Positions 19,255 to 28,076 of a DNA stretch of 64,000 nt are shown piece by piece. A program made the translations under genes and the position numbers. Numbering within the stretch: the first letter of the stretch is position 1; the number at the start of each line of letters is the position of its first letter. The stretch lies in assembly GCF_000236585.1 (NCBI RefSeq), contig NC_017278.1, forward strand, positions 1,364,001 through 1,428,000, given 5' to 3'. The notes beneath the pieces are model-generated. The model was not told where the DNA came from. It did not search any database and saw only the letters and a list, made by a program, of their open reading frames with translations. Origin of the DNA: Thermus sp. CCB_US3_UF1. Its GTDB lineage: Bacteria; Deinococcota; Deinococci; Deinococcales; Thermaceae.

Positions 19255-20145
19255 GCGCAACACCCGTCCCAAGAAGGCCAAGACCCGCTCGCGAAACCGC
19301 CTCTCGGCCTCCCCGCGGAAGAGGTGGCCCGCCGGGTAGCTGAAGCACTCCACGGGCTTGCCCAGGGCCTTGAGCCTCCGGCAGAGCTCCCAGGACCACT
19401 CCGGGGGAACCTGGGCGTCCTGGGTACCGTGGTGGACGCTAAAGGGCAAGGAGAGCTCCCCCAGGTAGGTCCAGGCCGAGGCCTGTTCCAGGACCTTAGG
19501 GGGCAAGGTCAAAAGCTCCCCTCCCCGCCTGCCCTGGGACCAGAAGCGGATCTGCTCCAGGTTCCGCCGCTCGTCCCCGCTCATGCTCCCGTAAAGGACC
19601 ACCCCCTTTAGCCCCCGGTCCACCAGGGCCACCACCTGGGCCACCCCGCCCCCCATGGAGTGGCCAAACAGGGCGATGCGCGAGGGGTCGGCCTGGGGGA
19701 AGGCCCCTTGGCGCACCTCGGCCAGGAGGTGGAGCACGTCCACGGCGTAGGCGTGGCGCAGGCCCGAGGCCGGCTCCCCTTGGGATGGGGGGTGGCCCCG
19801 GTAGTTGGGGTGGAGGGCCAAAAAGCCCCGCTCCGCCAGGAAGTCGGCGTAGGGGGTGGTGTAGGCGAGGAGGCGGTAGCGGCTCGGCTCCACGTAGCCG
19901 TGGAGGACCACCACCACGGGAAAGGGCCCCCGGCCCTTGGGGAGGTTGGCGAAGCCGTGGACCCGGAGGCCGTCGGAAAGGTAGGAGAACTGGACCCGGG
20001 TGAAGCGAGGCCCCTCCCCAAGCCCCCGCTCCACCCGGAAGCCCCCTTCCCCGTACGTCCTGGTCCTCAGCTCGGGCAGGGTGAGGACCTGGGCCAGGGC
20101 GGGAAGGAGAAGAAGGCCGAGAAAGGCCAAGCCCCTTAGCCCCAT
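19252..20145 (-). CDS. Secreted alpha/beta hydrolase
   Basis: A 297-residue hydrolase of the prolyl-oligopeptidase/dienelactone-hydrolase type with a signal peptide (MGLRGLAFLGLLLLPALAQ). HGYVEPS is the oxyanion region, GHSMGG the nucleophile elbow, TQDAQVP holds the likely catalytic Asp and AGHLF the His. It is probably exported and active on esters or peptides in the periplasm. The TAAGCT -10 lies 6 bases before ATG 20145. Confidence 0.82.
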   Translation of the reverse strand: MGLRGLAFLGLLLLPALAQVLTLPELRTRTYGEGGFRVERGLGEGPRFTRVQFSYLSDGLRVHGFANLPKGRGPFPVVVVLHGYVEPSRYRLLAYTTPYADFLAERGFLALHPNYRGHPPSQGEPASGLRHAYAVDVLHLLAEVRQGAFPQADPSRIALFGHSMGGGVAQVVALVDRGLKGVVLYGSMSGDERRNLEQIRFWSQGRRGGELLTLPPKVLEQASAWTYLGELSLPFSVHHGTQDAQVPPEWSWELCRRLKALGKPVECFSYPAGHLFRGEAERRFRERVLAFLGRVLR

Positions 20146-20151
20146 GGCCCA

Positions 20152-20157
20152 AGCTTA
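20152..20157 (-). promoter_or_regulatory. Candidate -10 element (TAAGCT) of the hydrolase gene
   Basis: TAAGCT, 6 bases, then ATG 20145: leaderless arrangement. Confidence 0.45.
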
Positions 20158-20173
20158 GGGGACCGCCCTCGGT

Positions 20174-21049
20174 CTAGGTGTGCTCCCGCACCAACCAGCC
20201 CGCCTGCAAGCCCTTGAGGCCGATGGCGTGGTAGACCAGCTGGGCCGCGGTCATCTCCGCGTGGAACTGGCCGTTGGGGGAAAGCTCCACAAAGTCCATC
20301 CCCACCACCTCCTTCTCGGCGAAGACCGCCTCGAGGAGGTCCACGGCCTGGCGGTAGGAAAGCCCCCCGGGCAGAGGGGTGCCCACGCTGGGCATCACCG
20401 AGGGGTCCAAGGCGTCAAAGTCAAAGCTGATGTAGACCCGCCTTCCCAAAGCGGCCAGGATCTCCCTAAGGGGCAGCCCTTCCCGGTGGAGGCGGTGGGC
20501 CGGGAAGAGGGCCACCCCCCTTTCCCGCACCAGGGCCAAGGAGTCCCGGTCCATGGCCCGGATCCCCACCTGCACCAGTTGGAAGCCCTCCCCCAAAAGG
20601 CGGTGGAAGGGGGAGGCGTGGGAGTAGGCCGAGCCCTGCCACTCGGGGTAGAGGTCCCCGTGGGCGTCAATGTGCAGGAGGGAAAACTCCCCCAAGGCCT
20701 CCCGGTGGGCCTGGACCAGGGGATGGACGATGGAGTGGTCCCCCCCTAGGCTCACCAGGAACTTTCCCGCCCGCAGGTGGCGCAGGGCCTCCTCCCGGAT
20801 GAGGGCGTGGCTTTCCTGGGCAGACCCCGCCACCCAGGGAACGGGCTCGGCCCCGTGGATCCCCACAGCCTCCGGGGCCACCCCCAGCTCCAAGGAGAAG
20901 GGCTCCAGTTCCCGGCTGGCCAGGAGGATGGCCTCAGGGCCCCGCCTGGCCCCGGGAAGGAAGGAAAGGGAAAGGTCGTAGGGCACGGGCAGGACCACCA
21001 CCCGCGCCTCCGCGTAAGGGGTATCGTGCTCGCCAAAAGGCAGGCGCAT
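20174..21049 (-). CDS. speB: Agmatinase-family ureohydrolase
   Basis: Mn-dependent ureohydrolase (291 residues). Metal-binding motifs are GGDHS, DAHGDL, SFDFDALDP and the Glu in DFVELSP. In Thermus this family removes urea from N1-aminopropylagmatine in the pathway to spermidine and longer polyamines, so that activity is as likely as agmatinase. ATG 21049 is chosen because a TAGGCT -10 lies 8 bases upstream; a TTG three codons earlier overlaps that element. Confidence 0.9.
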   Translation of the reverse strand: MRLPFGEHDTPYAEARVVVLPVPYDLSLSFLPGARRGPEAILLASRELEPFSLELGVAPEAVGIHGAEPVPWVAGSAQESHALIREEALRHLRAGKFLVSLGGDHSIVHPLVQAHREALGEFSLLHIDAHGDLYPEWQGSAYSHASPFHRLLGEGFQLVQVGIRAMDRDSLALVRERGVALFPAHRLHREGLPLREILAALGRRVYISFDFDALDPSVMPSVGTPLPGGLSYRQAVDLLEAVFAEKEVVGMDFVELSPNGQFHAEMTAAQLVYHAIGLKGLQAGWLVREHT

Positions 21050-21057
21050 ACCCCCCA

Positions 21058-21063
21058 AGCCTA
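21058..21063 (-). promoter_or_regulatory. Candidate -10 element (TAGGCT) of speB
   Basis: TAGGCT, then T, six G, T and ATG. The spacer closely resembles that in front of the 54-residue gene at 19240. Confidence 0.45.
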
Positions 21064-21076
21064 GCAGAAGCCCGGC

Positions 21077-22402
21077 CTAGCGGCCCAGGAAGAAGAGCTC
21101 CAATAGGCGTAGAATGGCCAGGGTGCCCCGCTCAAAATCCCCGATGCGGATGTGCTCGTTGGGGCTATGGACCCGGCTTCCCGGGTACCCCACCCCCAGG
21201 CCCACCGCCGGGGCCTTGAGGTGGTGGAGGAAGGGGTGCATGGGACCCGAGCCCGCCATGTTGGGGTAGAGGACGGCCTTGCGCCCATGGGCCTCCTCCA
21301 AGGCCTTCCGGGCCAGGGCCACGAAGGGGTGGGAGAGGTCGGAGCGGGCCGGGCGCTCCCCCTTCTCCAAGACCACCACCTCCACGTCGTGGAAGCCCTG
21401 GGCCTCGAGGTGGCGCTTGAGGAGCCCAGGCACCTCCTCAGGGTCCTGCTCGGGCACCAGGCGGAAGTCCAGCTTGGCCCGGGCCTCGGCGGGCAGGACC
21501 GTCTTGGAACCCGGCCCGCCATAGCCCGCGTGGAAGCCGTTGAAGTTCACGCAGGGCTCGGTGTAAAGGCGCTGGTTGAACTCCAGGTTCCGGGCCCCAC
21601 CCAGGAAGTCCCGCACCCCAAAGGCCTCCTTGAGGGCGGCGGACTCGTCGGGAATCTCCGCCAGCACCTCCATCTCCAAGGGGGTGAGGGGGCGGACCCG
21701 GTCGTAAAACCCTGGGATGAGGACCCGACCCTCCTCGTCCCGCAGGGAGGCCAGGGCCCGGCTCAGGCGGTAGATGGGGTTTTCCACCACCGCCCCGTAG
21801 GAGGAGTGGAGGTCAAAGGCAGCGGTACGCACCCTAAGCTCCAGGGCCACAATGCCCTTCAGGCCGGCGTAGAGGTAGGGACGGCCCTGGGCGTCCACCC
21901 CCCCCGCCTCCCAGAGGATGGCCTGGGCCTGAAGGCGGTGGGCCTGGGCGGCCACGTAGCCTTCCAGGTGGGGGCTACCCACCTCCTCCTCCCCCTCCAC
22001 CACGAACTTCACCCGGGGGAGGAAGCCGTGCTTTTCTCGGAAAAGCCGCAGGGCCACCACCCGGGCCACCAGCTCCCCCTTGTCGTCGTGGACCCCCCGG
22101 CCGTACCAGGCCCCATCCCGCTCCGTGAGGGTGAAGGGATCCGTCTGCCAAAGCTCCAAGGGGTCTGGAGGCTGTACGTCGTAATGGTTGTAGAAGAGAA
22201 GGGTCTTCTCCCCCTCCCCCCCCTCGGCGTAGACCACCGGCGGCCCGTACCCCGGGTGGAGCTCGGCCTTCAGGCCCAAACCCTCCAGGACCTCGGCCAC
22301 CTTGGCCGCCCCGGCCTCGAGGGCCCGGCCCTCGGCGCTCACCGTGGGCAGGGCCACCAGTTCCGCCAAAAGCCCCTTGGCCTCTTCCAAAAAGCCCGCC
22401 AT
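21077..22402 (-). CDS. M20-family metallopeptidase
   Basis: A 441-residue zinc aminoacylase/dipeptidase-type enzyme. Metal ligands are visible in FYNHYDVQPP, the catalytic Glu pair and ligand in VEGEEEVGSPHL, and the late His in VHSPNEHIRIGDF. The DLHSSYGAVVENP segment belongs to the lid domain. No signal peptide, so it acts on peptides or N-acyl amino acids in the cytosol. It is divergent from mglB with 17 bp between the starts. Confidence 0.88.
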   Translation of the reverse strand: MAGFLEEAKGLLAELVALPTVSAEGRALEAGAAKVAEVLEGLGLKAELHPGYGPPVVYAEGGEGEKTLLFYNHYDVQPPDPLELWQTDPFTLTERDGAWYGRGVHDDKGELVARVVALRLFREKHGFLPRVKFVVEGEEEVGSPHLEGYVAAQAHRLQAQAILWEAGGVDAQGRPYLYAGLKGIVALELRVRTAAFDLHSSYGAVVENPIYRLSRALASLRDEEGRVLIPGFYDRVRPLTPLEMEVLAEIPDESAALKEAFGVRDFLGGARNLEFNQRLYTEPCVNFNGFHAGYGGPGSKTVLPAEARAKLDFRLVPEQDPEEVPGLLKRHLEAQGFHDVEVVVLEKGERPARSDLSHPFVALARKALEEAHGRKAVLYPNMAGSGPMHPFLHHLKAPAVGLGVGYPGSRVHSPNEHIRIGDFERGTLAILRLLELFFLGR

Positions 22403-22404
22403 GG

Positions 22405-22417
22405 TAGGATGAGCATA
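22405..22417. promoter_or_regulatory. Divergent -10 elements between the M20 peptidase and mglB
   Basis: Plus: TAGGAT (22405-22410), 9 bases, ATG 22420. Minus: TATGCT (22412-22417), 9 bases, ATG 22402. The two hexamers are one base apart in a 17-bp gap. Confidence 0.45.
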
Positions 22418-22419
22418 CT

Positions 22420-22911
22420 ATGGTGGAACCCTCCTTGGTCCTCTACGGGAGCCTGTACGAACGGGCCATGGACCTCCTGGAGGAAACCCTGCGGGAAACG
22501 GGAGCCCGCTACGGCCTCCTCATCGACCGCAAGGGCTTCGTCCTGGCCCATAAGGAGGCCCTATGGGCCCCCAAGCCCCCGCCCTTGGACTCCCTGGCCA
22601 CCCTGGTGGCGGGCAACGCCGCCGCCACCCAGGCCCTGGCCAAGCTCCTGGGAGAGGTTCGCTTCCAGGAGCTGGTCCACCAGGGGGAGCGGATGGGCCT
22701 CTACGTGGATGAGGCCGGCGACCATGCCCTCCTCCTCCTGGTCTTTGACGAGAACGCCCCCTTGGGCAAGGTCAAGCTCTACGGCAAACGGGCCGCCGAG
22801 GCCCTGGCCCGGCTGGCCGAGGAGGCTTTAGCCAACCCGCCCAAACTCAACCTGGACACCCAGTACCGCGAGGAAGCCAAAGCCCTTCTGGACGAACTCT
22901 TCGGCAACTAG
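22420..22911 (+). CDS. mglB: MglB, roadblock-domain GTPase-activating protein
   Basis: A 163-residue roadblock/LC7 protein that activates GTP hydrolysis by MglA and sets cell polarity for type IV pilus motility. The roadblock core runs from about 15 to 125 ([60 protein letters not shown]), with a helical C-terminal tail. It is followed one base later by mglA. The Thermus MglA-MglB pair is the structural model for this system. Confidence 0.93.
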   Translation: MVEPSLVLYGSLYERAMDLLEETLRETGARYGLLIDRKGFVLAHKEALWAPKPPPLDSLATLVAGNAAATQALAKLLGEVRFQELVHQGERMGLYVDEAGDHALLLLVFDENAPLGKVKLYGKRAAEALARLAEEALANPPKLNLDTQYREEAKALLDELFGN

Positions 22912-22912
22912 C

Positions 22913-23503
<591 letters not shown>

Positions 23504-23517
23504 AAGGCAGGCCTTCG

Positions 23518-23546
23518 GGCCGGGGGAAAAGTCCCCCGGCCTTTTT
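23518..23546 (+). terminator. Intrinsic terminator of mglBA
   Basis: A 10-bp stem (23518-23527 with 23532-23541), loop AAAG, followed by five T. Confidence 0.9.
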
Positions 23547-23677
23547 ATACCCATCTGGGGTATATGAGAGGCCCTTAGAAAACGCCCGGGGTTAGGGACA
23601 AATGTACTTCATCCTTTTCCTCACCTTTGGCTAACATAACCCCCGTATACGGCAAACCGCCGTGAGGAGGGAAAGCT

Positions 23678-23782
23678 ATGGAGGAAAAGCCGGTCGGTGC
23701 CATGGGAGTGATTGTGGTTCTCACCCTCACCATCCTGATCTTCTGGCTGGGGGTATACGCCATCTTCTTCGCAAGGGGGTAA
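23678..23782 (+). CDS. cbaD: Cytochrome ba3 oxidase subunit IIa
   Basis: A 34-residue single-helix subunit, MEEKPVGAMGVIVV... LTILIFWLGVYAIFFARG, almost identical in size and pattern to the CbaD peptide found in the crystal structure of Thermus ba3 oxidase. The helix packs against subunit II. GAGGAGG precedes the ATG. First gene of cbaDBA. The 131-bp gap before it holds an A/T-richer segment with a small hairpin (ACGGC/GCCGT, 23649-23663) but no clear promoter. Confidence 0.95.
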   Translation: MEEKPVGAMGVIVVLTLTILIFWLGVYAIFFARG

Positions 23783-23785
23783 GCC

Positions 23786-24292
23786 ATGGTGGACGAACAC
23801 AAGGCCCACAAAGCCATCCTCGCCTATGAAAAGGGTTGGTTGGCCTTCTCCTTGGCCATGGTCCTGGTCTTCATCGCCCTCATCGCCTACACCCTGGCCA
23901 CCCACACCGCAGGGGTCATCCCCGCGGGCCAGCTGGAGCGGGTAGACCCCACCAAGGTGCGCACGGAAGGCCCCTGGGCGGACCCGGCCCAGGCGGTGGT
24001 GCAGACCGGCCCCAACCAGTACACGGTCCACGTCCTGGCCTACGCCTTCGGCTACCAGCCCAACCCCATTGAGGTGCCCAAGGGGGCGGAGATCATCTTC
24101 AAGATCACCAGCCCCGATGTCATCCACGGCTTCCACGTGGAGGGCACCAACATCAACGTGGAGGTTCTCCCCGGCGACGTCTCCACCGTGCGCTACACCT
24201 TCAAGAAGGCGGGCGAGTACCGCATCATCTGCAACCAGTACTGCGGCCTCGGCCATCAGAACATGTTCGGCAAGATCGTGGTGAAGGAGTGA
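23786..24292 (+). CDS. cbaB: Cytochrome ba3 oxidase subunit II (CuA)
   Basis: A 168-residue subunit with one N-terminal membrane helix (about 17-37) and a periplasmic cupredoxin domain holding the binuclear CuA centre. Ligands are visible as His114 (DVIHGF), Cys149 and Cys153 (CNQYCGLGHQNM), His157 and Met160. It accepts electrons from cytochrome c552. Three bases separate it from cbaD and from cbaA. Confidence 0.97.
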   Translation: MVDEHKAHKAILAYEKGWLAFSLAMVLVFIALIAYTLATHTAGVIPAGQLERVDPTKVRTEGPWADPAQAVVQTGPNQYTVHVLAYAFGYQPNPIEVPKGAEIIFKITSPDVIHGFHVEGTNINVEVLPGDVSTVRYTFKKAGEYRIICNQYCGLGHQNMFGKIVVKE

Positions 24293-24295
24293 GCC

Positions 24296-25981
24296 ATGGC
24301 GGTGCGTGTAGCTGAAAGCCGCATTTATGAGGCCCATCCGGAGAAAAAGGCCACCCTCTACTTCCTGGTCCTGGGCTTCATCGCCGTCATCATCGGCAGC
24401 CTCTTCGGCCCCTTCCAGGCCCTGAACTACGGCAATGTGGACGCCTACCCCCTGCTGAAGCGCCTTCTGCCCTTCGTCCAGTCCTACTACCAGGGCCTGA
24501 CCCTGCACGGGGTCCTGAACGCCATCGTCTTCACCCAGCTCTTCGCCCAGGCCATCATGGTCTACCTGCCCGCCCGGGAGCTGAACCTTAGGCCCAACAT
24601 GGGCCTCCTGTGGCTCTCCTGGTGGATGGCCTTCATCGGCCTGGTGATGGCCGCCTTGCCCCTTCTGGCCAACGAGGCCACGGTCCTCTACACCTTCTAC
24701 CCGCCCCTCCAGGGCCACTGGGCCTTCTACCTGGGGGCCAGCATCTTCGTCCTCTCCACCTGGGTGAGCATCTACATCGTCCTGGACCTGTGGCGGCGCT
24801 GGAGGGCCCAGAACCCCGGCAAGGTGACGCCCCTGGTCACCTACATGGCCGTGGTCTACTGGCTCATGTGGTTCATCGCCTCCATCGGGCTGGTGCTGGA
24901 GGCCGTCCTCTTCTTGCTCCCCTGGTCCTTCGGCCTCATCAAGGGCGTGGACCCCTTGATCGCCCGTACCCTCTTCTGGTGGACGGGCCACCCCATCGTC
25001 TACTTCTGGCTCCTTCCGGCCTACGCCATCATCTACGCCGTCCTGCCCAAGCAGGCGGGGGGGAAGTTGGTCTCCGACCCCATGGCCCGCCTGGCCTTCC
25101 TCCTCTTCCTCCTCCTCTCCACCCCGGTGGGCTTCCACCATCAGTTCGCCGACCCGGGCATCGACCCCACCTGGAAGATGATCCACTCCATCCTCACCAT
25201 GTTCGTGGCGGTGCCCAGCCTCATGACCGCCTTCACCGTGGCCGCCAGCCTGGAGTTTGCCGGGAGGATGCGGGGAGGCAAGGGCCTGCTGGGCTGGATC
25301 AAGGCCCTGCCCTGGGATAACCCCGCCTTCGTGGCCCCGGTGCTGGGCCTCATCGGCTTCATCCCCGGCGGGGCGGGGGGGATAGTGAACGCCAGCTTCA
25401 CCCTGGACTACGTTGTGCACAACACCATCTGGATCGCCGGCCACTTCCACCTGCAGGTAGCCAGCCTGGTGACCCTGACCGCCATGGGCTCCCTATGGTG
25501 GCTGATCCCCAACCTGACGGGCAAGCCCATCTCCGACGCCCAAAGGCGGCTTGGCCTGGGGGTGGTATGGCTCTGGTTCATCGGGATGATGGTCATGGCC
25601 CTAGGCCTCCACTGGCAGGGCCTCCTCAACGTGCCCCGGCGGGCCTACATCGCCCAGGTACCCGACGCCTACGCCCACAGCGCCCTCCCCATGGTCTTCA
25701 ACATCCTGGCGGGCATCATCCTCCTGGTGGCCCTCCTCCTCTTCATCTACGGCCTCTTCAGCGTCCTGTTGGGCCGGGAGCGGAGGCCGGAGCTGGCCGA
25801 AGCCCCCGTGCCCTTCGCCGAGGTGCTTTCCGGGCCTGAGGACCAGCCCCTGGTCCGGGCCATGGACCGAATCGGCTTCTGGTTCGCCGTGGCGGTGATC
25901 CTGGTGGTCCTGTCCTACGGCCCCACCCTGGTCCAGCTCTTCAGTAACGTCAACCTGGTGCCTGGGTTGCGGCTCTGGTAA
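24296..25981 (+). CDS. cbaA: Cytochrome ba3 oxidase subunit I
   Basis: A 561-residue haem-copper oxidase of the B family that reduces O2 and pumps protons, an oxidase with high oxygen affinity. It has 13 predicted helices; CuB/haem ligands are seen in LHGVLNAIVF, WWTGHPIVYFWLLPAY (His and cross-linked Tyr), STPVGFHHQFADPG and WIAGHFHLQV. A terminator follows, but two more membrane genes read on in the same direction. Confidence 0.97.
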   Translation: MAVRVAESRIYEAHPEKKATLYFLVLGFIAVIIGSLFGPFQALNYGNVDAYPLLKRLLPFVQSYYQGLTLHGVLNAIVFTQLFAQAIMVYLPARELNLRPNMGLLWLSWWMAFIGLVMAALPLLANEATVLYTFYPPLQGHWAFYLGASIFVLSTWVSIYIVLDLWRRWRAQNPGKVTPLVTYMAVVYWLMWFIASIGLVLEAVLFLLPWSFGLIKGVDPLIARTLFWWTGHPIVYFWLLPAYAIIYAVLPKQAGGKLVSDPMARLAFLLFLLLSTPVGFHHQFADPGIDPTWKMIHSILTMFVAVPSLMTAFTVAASLEFAGRMRGGKGLLGWIKALPWDNPAFVAPVLGLIGFIPGGAGGIVNASFTLDYVVHNTIWIAGHFHLQVASLVTLTAMGSLWWLIPNLTGKPISDAQRRLGLGVVWLWFIGMMVMALGLHWQGLLNVPRRAYIAQVPDAYAHSALPMVFNILAGIILLVALLLFIYGLFSVLLGRERRPELAEAPVPFAEVLSGPEDQPLVRAMDRIGFWFAVAVILVVLSYGPTLVQLFSNVNLVPGLRLW

Positions 25982-25993
25982 GGGGGCTTAGGC

Positions 25994-26027
25994 TCAAGGG
26001 CCGGGGCTTCCGGCCCTTGACCTTTTT
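25994..26027 (+). terminator. Intrinsic terminator after cbaA
   Basis: An 11-bp stem (25994-26004 with 26010-26020), 5-base loop, then CC and five T. Read-through would feed the two following genes. Confidence 0.8.
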
Positions 26028-26046
26028 CCGGGATAGGGGCAAGGCT

Positions 26047-26532
26047 ATGGGGGTGGGCTTTGTCTCGGGCCGCGGCCTCCACGGGGTGGTGGGGCTAACC
26101 CTTCTCCCCTTTTTCCTTCAGTTCCTGGGCCTAGGGCTCGGCGGGGTGCTGGGCCAAGGGCTTTGCGGCAGCGCCTTAGGGGTTTCCGAGGTGGAAGCCG
26201 TGAGGTACGGCTTGGTGAGCGAGTACTACCTGTACGGCCAGCTCTTCCTGGCCCTTTTGGCCCTTAAGGTCACCTACGCCCTGGTCCTCATCAGCCTGCG
26301 CTTCATGTACCCGGAAAAGGACCCTCCCTTCGCCCCCCTGGTCTGGAGGGTGGGCGTGGGGCTTTCCGGGGTTTTCCTGGCCCTTTTCCTCCTCACCCGG
26401 ACCCTGCCCCTCCCCTTCGCCACCCCCTTGGGGCCTGCCCTGCTTTCCCCGGCCCCCCTGGATCCCCTCTCCCTCCTCATGGTCCTTCCCGAGCCCGCCC
26501 TGCTTTGGCTTTACCTCCGCTACCGGCCATGA
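26047..26532 (+). CDS. Membrane protein downstream of ba3 oxidase, candidate CbaX
   Basis: A 161-residue hydrophobic protein with about four membrane segments (VVGLTLLPFFLQFLGLGLGG, LFLALLALKVTYALVLI, VGVGLSGVFLALFLLT, LLMVLPEPALLWLYL). Its place directly after cbaA matches cbaX, described in Thermus thermophilus as a haem a insertion factor cotranscribed with the ba3 locus. I infer this from position and hydrophobicity only. ATG 26047 is preferred to the earlier in-frame start inside the terminator. It overlaps the next gene by ATGA. Confidence 0.55.
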   Translation: MGVGFVSGRGLHGVVGLTLLPFFLQFLGLGLGGVLGQGLCGSALGVSEVEAVRYGLVSEYYLYGQLFLALLALKVTYALVLISLRFMYPEKDPPFAPLVWRVGVGLSGVFLALFLLTRTLPLPFATPLGPALLSPAPLDPLSLLMVLPEPALLWLYLRYRP

Positions 26533-27686
26533 AGCTCTCCCCCCTGGTCTACCTGTTGGGCACGGTCAGTTTCCTCATGGACGTGGCCAGCGAGATGGTC
26601 TATCCCCTTCTGCCCCTCTTCCTGGCGAGCCTGGGAGCCGGCACCGGCACCATCGGGCTGGTGGAAGGGGTGGCGGAGGCCACGGCCAGCCTCTTCAAGG
26701 TGGTGGGGGGCAGGCTCTCTGACCGCATGGGGGCGCGGAAGCCCCTCCTCCTTTTGGGGTATGGCCTGCCGGGCCTCCTCCGCCCCCTCCTGGCCTTGGC
26801 CACCGGTCCTGGACAGGTTCTCCTCTACCGCTTCCTGGACCGGGTGGGCAAAGGCCTGCGCACCGCCCCCCGGGACGCCCTCCTGGCGGAGAGCGTCCCC
26901 CAGGAGGCCTTGGGCCGGGCCTACGGCCTGCACCGGGGCATGGACACCCTGGGGGCCACGGTGGGCCCCCTCCTGGCCTTCCTCCTCCTGCCCCACCTCG
27001 GGGTGCGGGGGGTGTTCTGGGCCTCGGCGGTACCCGCGCTTTTGGCCCTGTTGGTCCTCCTGGGGCTGCGGGAGGGGAGGCGGGCCTCCTCGAGGCCCAC
27101 CCCCCTCCCCCCCCTCCGCCCCTCGGCCATGCCCCCCGCCTACCGCCGCTTCCTCCTGGTGTCCTCGGTGTTTGCCTTGGCCCTTTCCTCCAACGCCTTC
27201 CTCCTCCTGCGGCTGAAGGACCTAGGCCTTTCCGAAGGGGAGGTCACCCTGGCCTACACCGCCTACAACCTCCTGTATGCCCTCCTCTCCTACCCCCTGG
27301 GTAGCCTGGCCGACCGGATCGGCCTTCGGCGGGTGGTGGCCCTGGGGTTTGCCCTTTACGCCCTGGTCTACCTGGGCTTCGCCTGGGCCTATAGCCCCCT
27401 CTTGGGTGTGGCCTTTCTCCTGCTTTATGCCCTCTATTCCGCCGCCTTTGAGGGGGCAAGCCGGGCCTACCTGGCCACTTTGGTGCCCCAAGAGGCCAAG
27501 GCCAGCGCCATCGGGCTGTACCACACCGTGGTGGGGATCCTCCTCCTCCCCGCCAGCCTCCTCTTTGGCCTCCTCTGGGAGCACGGGAGCGCTCCCTTGG
27601 CCTTTGCCGCCGGGGCTGGCCTAGCCCTTTTGGCCCTCTTCCTCTTCCTCCTTGACGGGAAGAAGCCCCCGGCCTATCCTGGGTGA
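26529..27686 (+). CDS. Major facilitator superfamily transporter
   Basis: A 385-residue MFS protein with about 12 helices. The loop motif [13 protein letters not shown] lies between helices 2 and 3, and its repeat [11 protein letters not shown] is in the second half. [18 protein letters not shown] is a conserved loop of a subfamily of uncharacterised permeases. The start is coupled to the upstream gene by ATGA. Being in the ba3 locus, copper or haem handling is possible, but no metal-binding motif is evident. Confidence 0.85.
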   Translation: MKLSPLVYLLGTVSFLMDVASEMVYPLLPLFLASLGAGTGTIGLVEGVAEATASLFKVVGGRLSDRMGARKPLLLLGYGLPGLLRPLLALATGPGQVLLYRFLDRVGKGLRTAPRDALLAESVPQEALGRAYGLHRGMDTLGATVGPLLAFLLLPHLGVRGVFWASAVPALLALLVLLGLREGRRASSRPTPLPPLRPSAMPPAYRRFLLVSSVFALALSSNAFLLLRLKDLGLSEGEVTLAYTAYNLLYALLSYPLGSLADRIGLRRVVALGFALYALVYLGFAWAYSPLLGVAFLLLYALYSAAFEGASRAYLATLVPQEAKASAIGLYHTVVGILLLPASLLFGLLWEHGSAPLAFAAGAGLALLALFLFLLDGKKPPAYPG

Positions 27687-27760
27687 GGCCCCACGGGGCT
27701 TTGAGGAGGAAGGGGCAGAAAGCGCCTTCCCCCCTGACGGAGGAAAACATGCCCATCAGC
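27687..27760 (+). promoter_or_regulatory. rpsO leader, candidate S15 autoregulatory RNA
   Basis: The 62 bases before rpsO can fold: GCCCC/GGGGC near 27688-27699 and GGAAGG/CCTTCC (27708-27713 with 27725-27730) with two more pairs. The ribosome site GGAGG is at 27739-27743. In T. thermophilus S15 represses its own mRNA through an rRNA-like fold; equivalence here is inferred from position. Confidence 0.45.
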
Positions 27761-28018
27761 AAGGAAGAGAAGCAGAAGGTCATTCAGGAGTTCGCCCGCT
27801 TCCCTGGGGACACAGGGAGCACCGAGGTGCAGGTGGCCCTCCTTACCCTGCGCATCAACCGGCTTTCCGAGCACCTGAAGGAGCACAAGCACGACCACCA
27901 CTCCCACCGCGGCCTGCTGATGCTGGTGGGGCAAAGGCGGCGGCTTTTGCGTTACCTGGAGCGGGAAGACCCCGAGCGGTACCAGGCCCTGGTTGAGAAG
28001 CTGGGCCTTAGGAAGTAA
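27749..28018 (+). CDS. rpsO: 30S ribosomal protein S15
   Basis: An 89-residue primary 16S rRNA-binding protein of the central domain. It begins [15 protein letters not shown] and has [17 protein letters not shown] and [21 protein letters not shown] 27749 is fixed by GGAGG 5 bases upstream, although the frame is open earlier. It is followed by a hairpin and pnp, the widely conserved rpsO-pnp order. Confidence 0.97.
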   Translation: MPISKEEKQKVIQEFARFPGDTGSTEVQVALLTLRINRLSEHLKEHKHDHHSHRGLLMLVGQRRRLLRYLEREDPERYQALVEKLGLRK

Positions 28019-28036
28019 ACTAAGCTCAAGGTCGGG

Positions 28037-28065
28037 GGCGGGGCCGTGGGGCCCCGCCTTTCCTT
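28037..28065 (+). terminator. rpsO-pnp intercistronic hairpin, possible attenuator
   Basis: A 9-bp GC stem (28037-28045 with 28050-28058) and a TTTCCTTT tail. In other bacteria the equivalent site is a leaky terminator that also controls pnp. Confidence 0.6.
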
Positions 28066-28076
28066 TGAGGAGCGCC

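Noticed and set aside
26017-26046. Earlier in-frame start for the gene after cbaA
   Set aside because: It lies in the arm of the cbaA terminator and has no ribosome site.
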